64,000 bases of DNA from Ophiura sarsii (taxonomy: Eukaryota > Echinodermata > Ophiuroidea > Amphilepidida > Ophiuridae): the NCBI GenBank assembly GCA_035610835.1, contig CM069457.1, forward strand, positions 21,694,658 to 21,758,657. The letters are read 5' to 3'. The position numbers were made by a program, and so were the translations under genes. Within the stretch, counting starts at the first letter, position 1. Each line of letters begins with the position of its first letter. This document shows positions 23,478 to 34,325 of the stretch, one piece after another. Below the pieces are notes generated by a model that searched no databases, had not been told where the DNA came from, and saw nothing but the letters and a program-made list of their open reading frames with translations.

Positions 23478-24135
23478 CAAGGTCTTCTAAAAAACTGGGT
23501 GGACAAGTGTTTTTAGTGTCAAAAGGATAATGAGAAGACTTGGAATGGATCTGTTGAATTTTGTGGAAGTCGGCAAGAGGATCACTAGTGTATTGTTTCT
23601 GGAAGGAAATCACCGAGACGTTATGTGAGCGATAGGCCCTATGTGGTGACGTTTATGGAGAAAAAAAAATTGAAAGAAAATATATCATAATTTATCATTT
23701 AATTTAAATTCCAATGTTTATTAATTACGAGAAAAACGTTATTTATGACAAATTCAAAAATTCAACAAAATAACTTAGATTTCCTGGGGCGCCAGGATAA
23801 TTATAATAATACTAATAGTCAATCGTTTTGTAACAAGGTCTTCTAAAAAACTGGGGGGGGGGGACTTGGAATGGATCTGTTGAATTTTGTGGAAGTTGGC
23901 AAGAGGATCACAGTGTGTTGTTTCTGGAAGGAAATCACCGAGACGTTTGTGAGCTAGGCCTATATCATTATGGTGAAGTTAAGAAAAAGAATTGAAAGAA
24001 AAAATATCATTATTTATAATTTAATTTTAAATTCCAATGACAAATTTAAAAGTCAAAAGTGCACAAAATAACTTGGATTTCCCAAGGCGCGAACTTGGGA
24101 CCGCCAGGATAATTTGTAGTCAATCGTTTTGTAAA
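23478..24135. repeat. Direct tandem duplication, unit about 350 bp
   Basis: caaggtcttctaaaaaactg starts both units (about 23478 and 23837). The order gacttggaatggatctgttg, ggaaggaaatcaccgagacg, taacttrgatttcc, ccaggataat is kept. The second unit lost about 30 bp near its start to a G run. Confidence 0.85.
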
Positions 24136-24357
24136 GATAAATCACGAATAAATACACTGTATAAGTTCATGAAGTTCATAACAACAGCCGAATAAAAAAA
24201 AGAAAATCGTGATATTCATGACATATTCATTGAACCAAAAAAGTAAAAAATAATAATAGATAAAAAAAAGAGTCTCATTAATAAACAAACTAATGATATT
24301 GTAAGTAATTAATATAATGGAACATCAAAAAGTACCACTATTATACAAAAAGATATG

Positions 24358-24440
24358 TGGTCCCTAGCAGAATTGAACCCAGGTTCAATGCACCACAGCC
24401 GGAGGAAACAACCACTACACCACCGGGGTGTCATTACATT
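24358..24440 (-). repeat. tRNA-derived SINE-like head
   Basis: On the minus strand ggtggtgtagtggttg resembles an A box and tgggttcaattctgc a B box, at tRNA-like spacing. Arm pairing is imperfect, so it is read as a SINE or tRNA relic, not a functional tRNA. Confidence 0.5.
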
Positions 24441-25085
24441 GGAAGTCATAAGTTAAAATAATATTGAGACTGTCTGGTTTATCCACTCAATAAACTATTA
24501 AAATGTGATATTTGAACTACATGTCCATCAAAACACCATTTTATTTATTGTAATAGACACATATATTATAAAATATCATTAAAATACTAATTTTGCCTTG
24601 AAAATCTGAATTTGGCGGCGATTGGCGATATTTAGCATTTTATACCAAAAGTCTACTGCCGCCTGTATTAAAAAGCTCAAATTGCATGAAACCACAGATA
24701 AGATTCGTTTTTCTATCAATACTTCTTCCTTTATGTAGAATACAATTTACATTATTTAGTAAATACAATAATTGTAACGTTTAACGTCACCACTAGCTAA
24801 TTGAAACAATAATAATGACCCATGACCTTTCAACTGAAAGCTAAGGTGGCCAAGTTAACTTGTCCACCAAAAATCTTTTTGCTAAAAACGTGTTGTTTAA
24901 AAATCTGTCAATCCATTTCACAATACCACAAAAGTACTAAATAGTTATACAGTTTGGGGAATGAAGGAGTAATTACTTGTTGACCATAAGTATATTAAGG
25001 TGCAGCATATTTATCTATTGCTATAAATGAAAATGAATTATCAAAACAAGTTGACAGTTTACAGTCTATAAATTTCATTTTACAG
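24441..25085. other. End of intron 4, no gene
   Basis: AT-rich; nothing recognised apart from the exon 5 acceptor tract. Confidence 0.5.
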
Positions 25086-25388
25086 TACCAACTGGTGGCC
25101 CAGATAATCTGGATGCTGTAGCTACTAACAGCAGTGTGACATTCACCTGGAGTGAGCCACCCTGTGGACAAAGAAATGGCGAAATTATTGGTTACACATA
25201 CTCATTTATAGAGGGCGGCAGCAGAGCTAAACGTGCTGTTAATGTGGAGGATGAAACTACAACTGAAATGACGGTGACATTTACAGATCTAGACATATAC
25301 ACAGAGTATACATTCACTATAGCAGCTGAAACTGTTGAAGGGAAGGGAGTGGAATCTACTATGACATATAGAACACTTGCTGGAGGAG
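25086..25388 (+). CDS. RPTP exon 5: FN3 repeat 5 (type A), with a furin-like site
   Basis: 303 bases, phase 1-1, acceptor cattttacag and donor gtatgt. FN3 landmarks are FTWSEPPCGQRNGEIIGY and YTEYTFTIAAET. A basic stretch, SRAKRAV (codons 25220-25237), lies in a loop between strands and fits the R-x-K/R-R furin consensus. Several vertebrate receptor phosphatases are cleaved by proprotein convertases in membrane-proximal FN3 domains, so this may be a processing site. An N-S-S sequon is also present. Confidence 0.9.
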
Positions 25389-26822
25389 GTATGTGCAAAG
25401 TGGATTGTAAAGATGATTAGACAGCTGCAGTTGTGGTCGGATTATTGTTTGTGTCAATAAAATAGCATATTTACACCTATTCCCCTTCCCAAATCGTAAG
25501 GAGAGAAATGCATGCTTTTTATAAAGGTCATTAATTACCTTTTTCCACTATGAAGTTATACACCTTTGATCTGTATGTTATAAATTCTTCAAGTACTTTT
25601 TCTAATGCGGCATGTATTATATTGTGAAACATTTTGCGCATAATAATGTGTCATAGTTGTTTCCCTTTCCATTTTGGAGGTTTCGATATCAAATTCTTGC
25701 AAATGTACACGGGCATGTTAAATTCAGGTTTGGCTAATTTTCTTGTGCAGAGCTCTTTTGTTACAATCATCATTCAACACAATCTATAAAACCAATAGTA
25801 ATCTACCAATACTAATGCTGAGAGTGAAAGCTCAATTTGAGCAGAAACATATTTTCATCCATGACTTACCACAAAATATTTAAATATTAGATGGATTTTA
25901 AACAATATATATACATTGCACGAGGGACGGATTGGGCATCTTGTTCGCTACGCCCTCATTTGACAGTTTTGTATTATCAATATTATCACTCACACTGAAC
26001 AACTTATTTACCAAATTAACTATCGATTCTGAGGCCCTACGCAATCACTTGAACATGCATTTCCTTTGTATACAATTGGAAATCGATACTACTTGACGCG
26101 TAAAAATCAACTACTGTGTGACTGCATAGGCCGTGCACACACAGTATGCCACGCTAACGAGTCTAAACTTCGCCTTTATTATTATTTTCGTAAATTTCTA
26201 TCATGATAATTTGTAAAAGAAAAAGACATTTAATTATTGAAACACAAATCCGGCTGTTAGTGATTTGAGATTGAATTTGATCTTTAACATAAAAAGCCTA
26301 TGCAATTCTCTATAGAATTTGAAGGGCTAAATTGTGAAATCATAAAGTTCTCTGTCAGAGAGACATGAAATGTCGATCAAATTACACTATTTTCCCCGTT
26401 TTTGCCCCATCCAGTGTTTATTGTAGAGCAACATCGAAACTCATTTTTTTAACATTTTTGGGCATTCTTGGGCATAAAATGATTTTGAGCTCGAAATATC
26501 AAGAAAATGTAGTATTTTGTCCGTAAAATTACATCATTTGTGAAAAGGTATATCTCCCCCAAATTACATCCAATTTTGTTACTTTTTTCGATTTATTTAT
26601 TGGTTAAATATTAGAACAAATTGAAACTATGAATAAAAACACAGATAACCTCGATCCTCGGGTATTAAATGCATTTATCAACCAACATAGAGAGCTTGAT
26701 GAAGTCACTGGGGACGCGATCATCCTGAAAAAATACTGCCCTCACGTGATTTGTTTGGGAGTTCGCGGTCCATTGAAAAGAGTGCACGCAGCTATAGGCG
26801 ATTGTCCCTCGTGATTGATGTA
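25389..26822. other. First part of intron 5
   Basis: No bounded element or exon was recognised. The small open frame at 26629-26814 has no splice context or family resemblance. Confidence 0.45.
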
Positions 26823-27013
26823 CTGTAAAAGCTGACATTTTTGTGGAGGTTTTATTTTCACGCTTTTCGCGCAAAATATTATACGCAAAAATATTGTTTT
26901 CAACATTTATGCAGTTCATCCAGTAGGTCGCCCGCGAAAAAAACAATTCGGGAAATGTCTATGATATCAAAATGCGCGAAAATATCTTTACGCGAAAATA
27001 TTGGCTTTTGCAG
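26823..27013. mobile_element. TA-flanked CTGTAAAA MITE, second copy
   Basis: Left end ctgtaaaagctga, right end ggcttttgcag, with TA at 26821-26822 and 27014-27015. The interior has the repeated phrases ttttcgcgcaaaat and gcgaaaatat. Confidence 0.8.
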
Positions 27014-27129
27014 TATCCTATAATTATCTATGGAATCTCAAATGCATTTTTTTTTTCAGTTGAAAGTCCAAATCATGTACAAAAGTGGCCAAAGTGGAAT
27101 TTGTACTCTTACTGAATTGATCATATGTG

Positions 27130-27440
27130 CAATTTAATGGGATGAAGTGTATTTGAAAATGGATTATTAGAGCTTACCTTAACCCTAACCAGTAAAGCTA
27201 GTTTTTTGTGCGTATCAGAGGGAGGAGGAAAGAGTGCTATTTTTTGGACCCGAAAAATCACCCAGCACCCCCCGGGATTTGATCGCGGGACCATCCGCAC
27301 CCAAGTCTGTCCCTCTACCAACTGAGCTAACTCCCTAGCGGCTATGCGGCCACAAACTCCGTAGCCACATATGCCTGCGGTAGGTGACGTCATCGCGGCA
27401 ATGCAGCAGCACGTGCCTGGAGATAGTTTCTGGCAGTGAG
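27130..27440 (-). repeat. tRNA-derived SINE
   Basis: On the minus strand gttagctcagttggtagagg is a textbook A-box region. It is followed by gacttgggtgcg (anticodon-arm position) and cgcgatcaaatcccggg (B box). A tail follows on the minus strand toward 27130. It is not a real tRNA because the acceptor arms do not pair. Confidence 0.7.
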
Positions 27441-27814
27441 ATTTAGTGAGATTCAGTGGGGTTAGGGTTATTACCAACAGTCTATTTTGTAAGAATATGG
27501 GATGTAATATTTATTATTTTTGTTCCTCATATGGGACACTTTTTTGATACGCCCCACACAGTTTATATGCACTTACAAGCCACTGAGTGTTTACTCAATT
27601 GTGACACCAATGACACTGGACCATCAACCCAAGTGGTTTCAAAGGCAGCTATTTGGTTGAAACATAATAAGAGGCTCTTTCGCACAGATGGTACAGGATC
27701 ATCAAAGGACAAGCCATCTTCGTCTAATTTTAAGTGGGAGTGATTATTGGTGTGGTCAGTCACTGTGCATAATAGACAACCCCTCTGAAAAAGTTCAGAA
27801 TGTTTTTATCTATC

Positions 27815-28070
27815 ACCTATATTTCATATATTTTTGGATTTCTTCATGTTGTGTTGCATATCGATAGAAAGCTGATGTTTACATTTATCCAGTAATACCA
27901 AATTTGTAGCAATTGTTTCAGTGCCCAGCAACTTGCTGTAGAATATGGTGAGGTCTGAATCTGCACAATTCAGATTGAAACCCTTCCATATATTTTCATG
28001 CAAGTAAATGAGCACTGAAACAAGTATAATTACTACACATTTGGAACCATTGGAAAGATGAACATGTCAG
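27815..28070. mobile_element. Foldback repeat with agcaattgtttcagtgc arms
   Basis: Phrases gcatatcgatagaaagctga, gtagcaattgtttcagtgcc and the inverted gagcactgaaacaagt, ccattggaaaga mirror each other. Relatives are at 36795-37600 and 55970-56340. Confidence 0.65.
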
Positions 28071-28081
28071 CTTTATCCCCT

Positions 28082-28436
28082 AAACCCGGGGGTGGGGGTG
28101 GGGGACATTGGAAAGGGGGTATAGGATAGGTATTTGCCACCCTGAAGACCCCCTTTTTTATCCTCTTCTGCTAGCTCTTAAGACCTCCTTTTGTGCCTGC
28201 ATCAGTTCTTAAGACCCCCATTTTATTGAAAATTCAAAAATCTCGTAAATTTACGTTCAAAGCTCCATTTTTATTGGAAATTTGGCGTACTAAAGCCCCA
28301 ATTTTCATTTTCGCCTTACTAATCAAATTTAAAAAACAAATCAGCTCTTAAGACCCTATTTTTTGTCATAAAATTGTTTCAGTTTTGAGACCCTAGGCGG
28401 CACACCCCTACCAAAAAAAAAAATTGAGTGCCCTCT
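28082..28436. mobile_element. Opposite-orientation copy of the 21953-22330 MITE
   Basis: It contains ttaagacccccattttattg, ctgcatcagttcttaagacc and ggcggcacacccctacc, the complement of phrases in the 21953 copy. The ends are G-rich and less well defined. Confidence 0.8.
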
Positions 28437-28534
28437 TGGTTGACATCAAAAGCTTTTTAAAGAGTTTAGTAATCCTGCATTATTGAATCAATAACAACCT
28501 TCTCTTTTTATTAAATTTCTTCCCATAATTCCAG

Positions 28535-28767
28535 TTCCCTCAGTTCCTACACAACCTGAATCCACCACAACAGACTCCAAGCCTGGGATTAAGTGGTCTG
28601 CACCCGATATGCCCAATGGCGAGATAATCAAGTACAATATTCGCTACTGGAGCGCTGCTGGCATGAGTGACTTGGTTGAAACTTCTGTGGAAGGAGAGAT
28701 ACTGATGTATACTCCTCCCGATCGTGATGGTGAAGATCTGAAAACGAACACTACATACTTTTTTCAG
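28535..28767 (+). CDS. RPTP exon 6: FN3 repeat 6, first part
   Basis: 233 bases, entering in phase 1 and leaving in phase 0; acceptor taattccag and donor gtaaat. It encodes strands A-F of the last FN3 domain: PGIKWSAPDMPNGEIIKYNI, then NTTYFFQ at the end. This is the only FN3 domain in the window split by an intron, which lies just before its final I-R-A-E-T strand. Confidence 0.9.
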
Positions 28768-28984
28768 GTAAATATATGACAATCTTTAAGCTTTTACAAA
28801 CTTTTTATCTACCCCCTCTCCCCTTAAAATAGGCTTTCCCAACCAACAATAAATTGGGTTGGGAATATTGCACAGAAAACAGGAACGTATAATGAAAGTG
28901 TTTGATATCTCCAGTTTATATCTGTACTCTTCTGAACAAAATCAAACAGCTTTCTTTTTGTTTCTATTTCCACTGACACTACAG

Positions 28985-29054
28985 ATTAGAGCGGAGACTA
29001 CTGGAGGGGAAGGACCATGGTCTGAAGCTTTAACTGTTTTCATTCCACCAAGTA
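28985..29054 (+). CDS. RPTP exon 7: FN3 repeat 6, last strand
   Basis: 70 bases, phase 0 to 1; acceptor gacactacag and donor gtaagt. It encodes IRAETTGGEGPWSEALTVF then IPPSS, the typical closing strand of an FN3 domain with its G-x-G-x-W-S turn. Together with exon 6 it gives a domain of about 101 codons. A MITE begins only about 20 bases into the following intron. Confidence 0.9.
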
Positions 29055-29073
29055 GTAAGTAGACTAGACTCAC

Positions 29074-29256
29074 TATACTCTATTTGGCTTCCTCTGGACA
29101 GTGACATACTTAACAGGCGCAGTTTTTTACGCACACATATTTATCTTCCGTCTTTCAATGGCGTTGAACGCTCATGTGTATAGGCGTGCGGGTTATGTGC
29201 TGCAATTAGTAGAATACCCGGTTACGTCACTGTCTCGTGATGGCCAAATAGACTAT
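29074..29256. mobile_element. MITE copy 3 of the TATACTCTATTTGGC family
   Basis: Arms tatactctatttggcttcct and gatggccaaatagactata are inverted, and the middle shares ttttttacgcacac, ttcaatg and ggttatgtgctgcaattag with the other copies. It begins about 20 bases after the exon 7 donor. Confidence 0.85.
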
Positions 29257-30732
29257 AGAGTCAAATTTTGGAATTCCAAATTTAATTCCTCGCCAAAATG
29301 TTGGCTTTCGGTAATGCGTGGAAAATAAAGAATCCACATTTTTATAGTAGATCCATGTGTAATATAGCCAATGACAATGCCTCAAATATAACAGTATGTG
29401 ATGATGCTGCCGATGATACACTATATCCATCAAAGGTAATAGTAACACTTGATTATAGTTTCAAGAAATTAGAAGATTTGCACTGAAATATTTGGCTATT
29501 TCAAACATACGCTTGCCGCCAGGTGTTACAGGAAACGTGTGTATTCTTGATTTAGGTGAATGACATGCACATAACACAAAATGTGCCTGACCAGGTGCTG
29601 TAATGTTAATAGCTAGTTTAAAATCAGTAATTGTTATTCATACACTCTTAATAGTGTTGAACCAATCAGAAAGCAAGAAACTAAAATATGTGGAGTGCAT
29701 TGAAAGTGTCTAATGCACTCTGCGTGCGCTCGCGCCGTTCAATGTGTGCACGACGCAATTTGTTTTGATTCGTTATTCAGTTATTGCGGGTTTGCCAATT
29801 TTCACTGCAGGTGTTAGCAAACTTGTTAACATGTTTTTATTCCTTATTACAAAGATCAAAATTATGTTCAAATTATGAGTTTTGATTTGTATAGTGTCGT
29901 GTATGAATTATGTTTTGTTTCTCGGAAAATTAGAAAAATCAATGCACTTGCGCAAATGTTGATATGCTCACAATAGCACACCCCCCCTTGCGGGTCCGTG
30001 CCATTATTCACACATCAACATCAGCGCGTGTGCATTGATTTGTCTAATTTCTCTTGAAACAACTCATACGCATTTGACCATGACCTATAAGCAATATTTT
30101 AGGGTGATTATCCTAGTATCGTCAGATCTTTATGTAAAACCTTTGTTTTCAATTTTTTTTCAAAACAGGGACAAAGTGTCTAATTCAGGATACTTATGAC
30201 TATAGTCTATAGAAATGTTCACATCCTGTTTAATAAGGAAGTGACCATTTCCCAATCAATGAATAATGCACCTTCTCATTGTCATAACAGATTTTGATGG
30301 TTGTAAAATATATTTATCACACAAAGTTATAGGTATTTAATCAACCACATCAGTGTTTAAGTGGTTAAAAAAAAAATTTGAAATATGTGCTCGAAGAGGG
30401 TTTATCGTTGGTGTAAGACAGCACGGAATTAACCTAGCACAAAATCCTATATTGATGGATTACAGGATTACTCAGCTTTATTCCGTAATAGGGTCTTTTT
30501 ACTAGAACATATAAATGTCTTATACCAAGGATATACCTCGAAGAGTCACATCTTTGGCATATTGTTGAGAGAAAAATGTTGCATCCTGAAGGTAAACTTT
30601 CAGTATGGGGTTTATGAATCAATTTGTCTCTGAATTTGGTAAACTTCTGTAAGTTATGGGTGCGATTTTATTTAAACATAGGACTATACAAAGGTAATGT
30701 TACTGGAAATCCCCATACTGCATTGTATAATT
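29257..30732. other. Intron 7, first part
   Basis: A mirrored segment lies at about 29930-30050 (aaattagaaaaatcaatgca against gtgcattgatttgtctaatt), probably another foldback. No gene. Confidence 0.5.
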
Positions 30733-30920
30733 AGAGAATAATTACTGCGTAACAACTGTTTTCGTGAATTTGTTTTAAAATCAGAGGTTTTTGTTCTGGT
30801 CTGAGGAATTGTCCCGAGGGGCGCAGCCCCCGAGGGACAATTCCGAATGACCAGAACAAAACCCGAGGATTTCAAAACAAATTCACGAAAACAGTTGTTA
30901 AAGCAGTCATTATTCTCATT
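30733..30920. repeat. Long near-perfect palindrome (foldback)
   Basis: Left arm gagaataattactgc, taacaactgttttcgtgaat, tttttgttctggtc, ggaattgtcccgagg mirrors the right arm through a 15-base loop at about 30825. The stem is about 90 bp with few mismatches. Confidence 0.88.
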
Positions 30921-31328
30921 CATTACTGAAAAATATGCATATTTTATCCAAATCGTTGATTTGTACCGATATAATCTTGCTAATAATTAATTAGTTTTCT
31001 GTTTATTTTGTCCACCCCTTCTTAGTTATTGAAACAGTCCAAGTCGGGTCATCCCCTCATTAACATTTTTATCATTCAACCAATCAAAAATAAGGTTTAA
31101 TCGTGTATCCTCATAACTCGTTGAATATTCAGTTTAGGGGCGTGAGGCGTTAATTTGATTGGTCGGTCAGTGAGCAAAACAATGGAACACTTTGGCGCAG
31201 TACTTTCGGGCAATTATTAGTAACCCGCGCTCGGCGTGCGCGTTCTCATCTAACGATTAATTTGATTGGAACGCACTTGGTACGCAGCTATCGCGATTAT
31301 TCATGAAGTAATGAATATGTTGTAATTA

Positions 31329-31603
31329 ACCTACAATCCTGGAAAAAAGTCTTGGAACACTTGCGTGTGATTAACAGAAAAGTGTCACCCCACTCCCCCG
31401 TACAATGTTGACCAAGGCCAGTGGCTCCTGCAGCTTGCCAGAGTGTCCCAACATTGATCGATGGGGGTGGGGAAGGAAAAATCTCATTTGAACAATTTCC
31501 ATTTATAACACAAGACACTAAGTATCAATACATGCACACAATACCCAGCATGTGTGCTCAGCTCAGCGTTCGCATTCCAAGGACTTTTTTCCAAGATTGT
31601 AGT
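31329..31603. mobile_element. TA-flanked MITE (CTACAATCCTGGAAAAAAGT)
   Basis: Left ctacaatcctggaaaaaagt and right acttttttccaagattgtag arms are inverted, with TA at 31327-31328 and 31604-31605. The 275-bp interior has no gene. Confidence 0.78.
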
Positions 31604-31605
31604 TA

Positions 31606-32167
31606 CTTTGAAAATAATTAATCTATGTGATAATGAACTCACATCTATATTCAGTCATTTTTTTCAAGAACCGAATAAAGCAGTGCATTGAATGGTGAGT
31701 AATCAGTCAATAGCAGACTGAATATGAAAAAGACTAGGTTGCATTTATGCAGGAGTCAATCTAAATCTTGAACATACCCTCCTCAAGCCTTCACCTGTAT
31801 TTGCCTTCCTTCAGGAAAGTATAGGTCAAGATCAAGGTCTGCCCTGCTATTATTTATTGGGGTGAATATTCACCTTGGTGCACTATGTGTTCAAATTTTA
31901 TAGTAAAATAGGAGAGAAGTTGAAATGAATATTCACCATAGATCCACCATAGATTCACCTTTCCAAAATGTAAATTAGTTCAAGATTCAGTACTTCAAAA
32001 ATAACTAGGCAATCAATGATTAGGCATCTAATATTTGACTAACATGGAGGAGGGGGTAGGTTCAAGATGCACATTGACGCCTGCATTAAACTAAAAATGC
32101 CATTGATGTCTTACTTCTGAAATGCACAAAACAATGACTATAAGTATTTTCTTGTTTATTTTTAAAG
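31606..32167. other. End of intron 7, no gene
   Basis: Nothing recognised; an imperfect repeat of attcaccatag phrases lies near 31925-31955. Confidence 0.5.
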
Positions 32168-32282
32168 CTGACACTCCTCATGGAGGCTCGGGTGGTAGTA
32201 TAGGACCAATCATAGGTGGTATTGTACCTGCCATCATAATCATCATCCTGATTGTGATATTGGTCATCTTTGTGATGAGAAG
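32168..32282 (+). CDS. RPTP exon 8: transmembrane segment
   Basis: 115 bases, phase 1 to 2; acceptor tatttttaaag and donor gtaagg. It encodes a short Gly/Ser-rich extracellular stalk, then about 24 hydrophobic residues (IGPIIGGIVPAIIIIILIVI followed by LVIFV), then M-R-R as stop-transfer charge. The exon was found by reading across the intron rather than from any long open frame. Confidence 0.9.
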
Positions 32283-33263
32283 GTAAGGAAAACTGAATTT
32301 ATCTTATGACTAATATAGAGATCTCATAATTTTGATTAGTGGTCATTTCATCATCATCATCTACCTATACTGTGCAGAAACCTCTTGATGAGTATACTTG
32401 CACAATGTATCCCTGGGACCTAGGAATACAAACATGAGCGTACAGACACAGACCGGGATGATCCCCTACTCTTTACGAAGGAGTGTGACCTTTTATCGTG
32501 CGCGGGGATATATCTTCCGATACACGGGACCAACATTTATATGTGATTTCCAAACCACGATCCACTATGAGCATGCCTACTTCAATCTGCAAGGTTTGAA
32601 GGAGGCGCGCACGGGGACGAGGCTGTGTTGGTATATCGTATTGAACTCGCGCTCAAACGATCCACCAACAGAACTACGGTACACACAGCAGTATAACGAG
32701 CACTCCTAAGCACTGCACCACCTCACCCCACAAGGAGGGAACATTAAACTGTATGCAAATATCATTCAGTAAAACAGCATGTATTTTTTCAGGTAATCAT
32801 CCAGGCATGAGAATCTTCCTGATAATTCAGGAATTCCTGCTTTTTTTGTCACCAAAATGTCCACATTTTTATTGATTTGCAGCCTTTTTGTTGGTCTTTT
32901 TAGCCCAATTTCACGCTTATCGAGCTACTTTTCCACAAGTTTCAGGTTTTTTATTTAAATTAATTCTCATGCCTGAATCATCACAATTCAAATAAAGCTT
33001 ATCAGCCAAAGGCAATTAACATCTTTAAGAAAATATACTATACATCTGGTTTGTTTTTTACAATTCGACACTTTTGCTAAATCAAGTCATCAATTACGCG
33101 GTACCAAGGGAACCTAGGCAGCAATTTTCATCTATGAACTTCCAGTCACTCATTGGTATAGTTTCAATCTAACAGAATGAACTTAATGTCAATGCTAATA
33201 AATCATAGATGTTTAAGGTTTAATTGTGACATAATATCCCTTCTGTTTATTAATTTGATTCAG

Positions 33264-33391
33264 GAAAAGAAAACAATCCGAAAATCCACCGGAAGCGCCA
33301 CCGTTTGAAATGAAGGATGAACCAATCAGCAAGGCAGAAGAGGGTCATTATGCTAATCATGGAGCATTCCCTCCCAATGGAATAAATCCAG
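33264..33391 (+). CDS. RPTP exon 9: juxtamembrane segment with a YAN motif
   Basis: 128 bases, phase 2 to 1; acceptor tttgattcag and donor gtatgt. It begins with the basic run R-K-R-K directly after the membrane, then the Pro/Glu-rich KQSENPPEAPPFEM. It ends EEGHYANHGAFPPNG. Y-A-N fits the pY-x-N preference of Grb2-type SH2 domains and resembles the tail motif of vertebrate RPTP-alpha; the link to Grb2 is inference. The 3' half of this exon and its donor are repeated downstream at 33434 and 33855. Confidence 0.88.
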
Positions 33392-33433
33392 GTATGTGTA
33401 TAGTTAAACTGGTTTAAGCTATTAGCTTTAGAG

Positions 33434-33540
33434 ATCAGCAAGCCAGAAGAGGGTCATTATGCTAATCAGGAAGCATTCTCTCCCAATGGAATAATCCAGG
33501 TGTGCGTGTATAGTTCAACAGGTTTAAGCTAAGCTTTAGA
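33434..33540 (+). repeat. Duplicate of the exon 9 3' half plus donor (copy 2)
   Basis: atcagcaagccagaagaggg, tcattatgctaatcag and ctcccaatggaat repeat exon 9 from 33325 with a 109-bp offset, including the donor and the following intron phrase (tatagtt, ggtttaagct). One A is deleted just before the donor (aataatccag for aataaatccag). The copied Y-A-N codons are intact. Confidence 0.9.
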
Positions 33541-33599
33541 GACGATAAACAGGTTTAACCCGTAATTCTGGATTTTAACAAAGATGAGGGGAGGGGAGA

Positions 33600-33735
33600 T
33601 AAGGAAGGAAGGGAGATGAAGAAATTGCCATTCCCCGACAGGGATTCAACACGGGGACCTCACATTGACCCATCGGCCCGTAAAGGCTTGCTACGACTAT
33701 CAGCTTCTCGTTAGCGCAACTGCACGCTCTATATA
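33600..33735 (-). repeat. tRNA-derived SINE-like relic
   Basis: On the minus strand, gcgctaacgagaagctgata and ccccgtgttgaatccctgtc occupy A- and B-box-like positions. It lies between exon 9 copies 2 and 3. Confidence 0.45.
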
Positions 33736-33854
33736 GCCTTGGTTGATTGTGTCATCGAAAACCACCCACACATGGGGGGGGGGGGGGTAGCTATGCATAA
33801 ACTGGGCTTAGCTACGAGAAAAGATACACAGGTTTACCCTACCCTTTACAGTTT

Positions 33855-33925
33855 AATCAGGGAGCATTCTCTCCCAATGGAATATACCATTTATAGTTAT
33901 ACGTGGTAAACTAAGCATTGGAAGA
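33855..33925 (+). repeat. Exon 9 tail duplicate, copy 3 (partial)
   Basis: aatcagggagcattctctcc followed by caatggaata repeats the end of exon 9, followed by tatagttat and taaact phrases that match the intron after the real donor. The donor itself is lost. Confidence 0.8.
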
Positions 33926-34172
33926 GATAAATAGGTTTTATCTATGCATGACTGAGGAAAACAAAGAAGTCCAAGCTAATCAGACAGTTTAAACTTGTCC
34001 AACGGCGAAACCGTTAAAGTCTTAACCTATATTATGAATACCCGTCATAAAAGCCTATCTCATATTCTCACATATGATATGTGAAGCTTGTTGATGGCTA
34101 GTAATAGGTAAACAGATGTTGCTAAGTATAGGTAAATATAAATGAAGCAAACATTGTTATTTCTTAAAACAG

Positions 34173-34325
34173 ATTCATCTCAAGAAGAACCAGATTCTTC
34201 CCCACCCAAGAAGCCTGAACCTGCAGCGAAGCGACAAACTCTCAAATCGCAAGTCATCATACCTGTTGCTGCAGCAGCAGCAAAGCCTGACCTGACTGAC
34301 AGCCCTAAACCTGTTGTAAAGAGAG
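34173..34325 (+). CDS. RPTP exon 10: low-complexity juxtamembrane linker
   Basis: 153 bases, phase 1-1; acceptor tcttaaaacag and donor gtaagg. It encodes 51 residues rich in Ser, Pro, Lys and Ala (DSSQEEPDSSPPKKPEP, VAAAAAKPD). There is no folded domain. Because it is symmetric it could be skipped without changing frame, so it is a natural candidate for alternative splicing. Confidence 0.85.

Noticed and set aside
27280..27345. Minus-strand tRNA gene
   Set aside because: A and B boxes are good, but acceptor and D arms do not pair and a repeat tail follows, so it is a SINE head.
32398..32709. 103-codon open frame in intron 8
   Set aside because: No splice phase fit with the host gene, no recognisable domain, and the + strand gene reads across it by a clean exon 8 to 9 junction.
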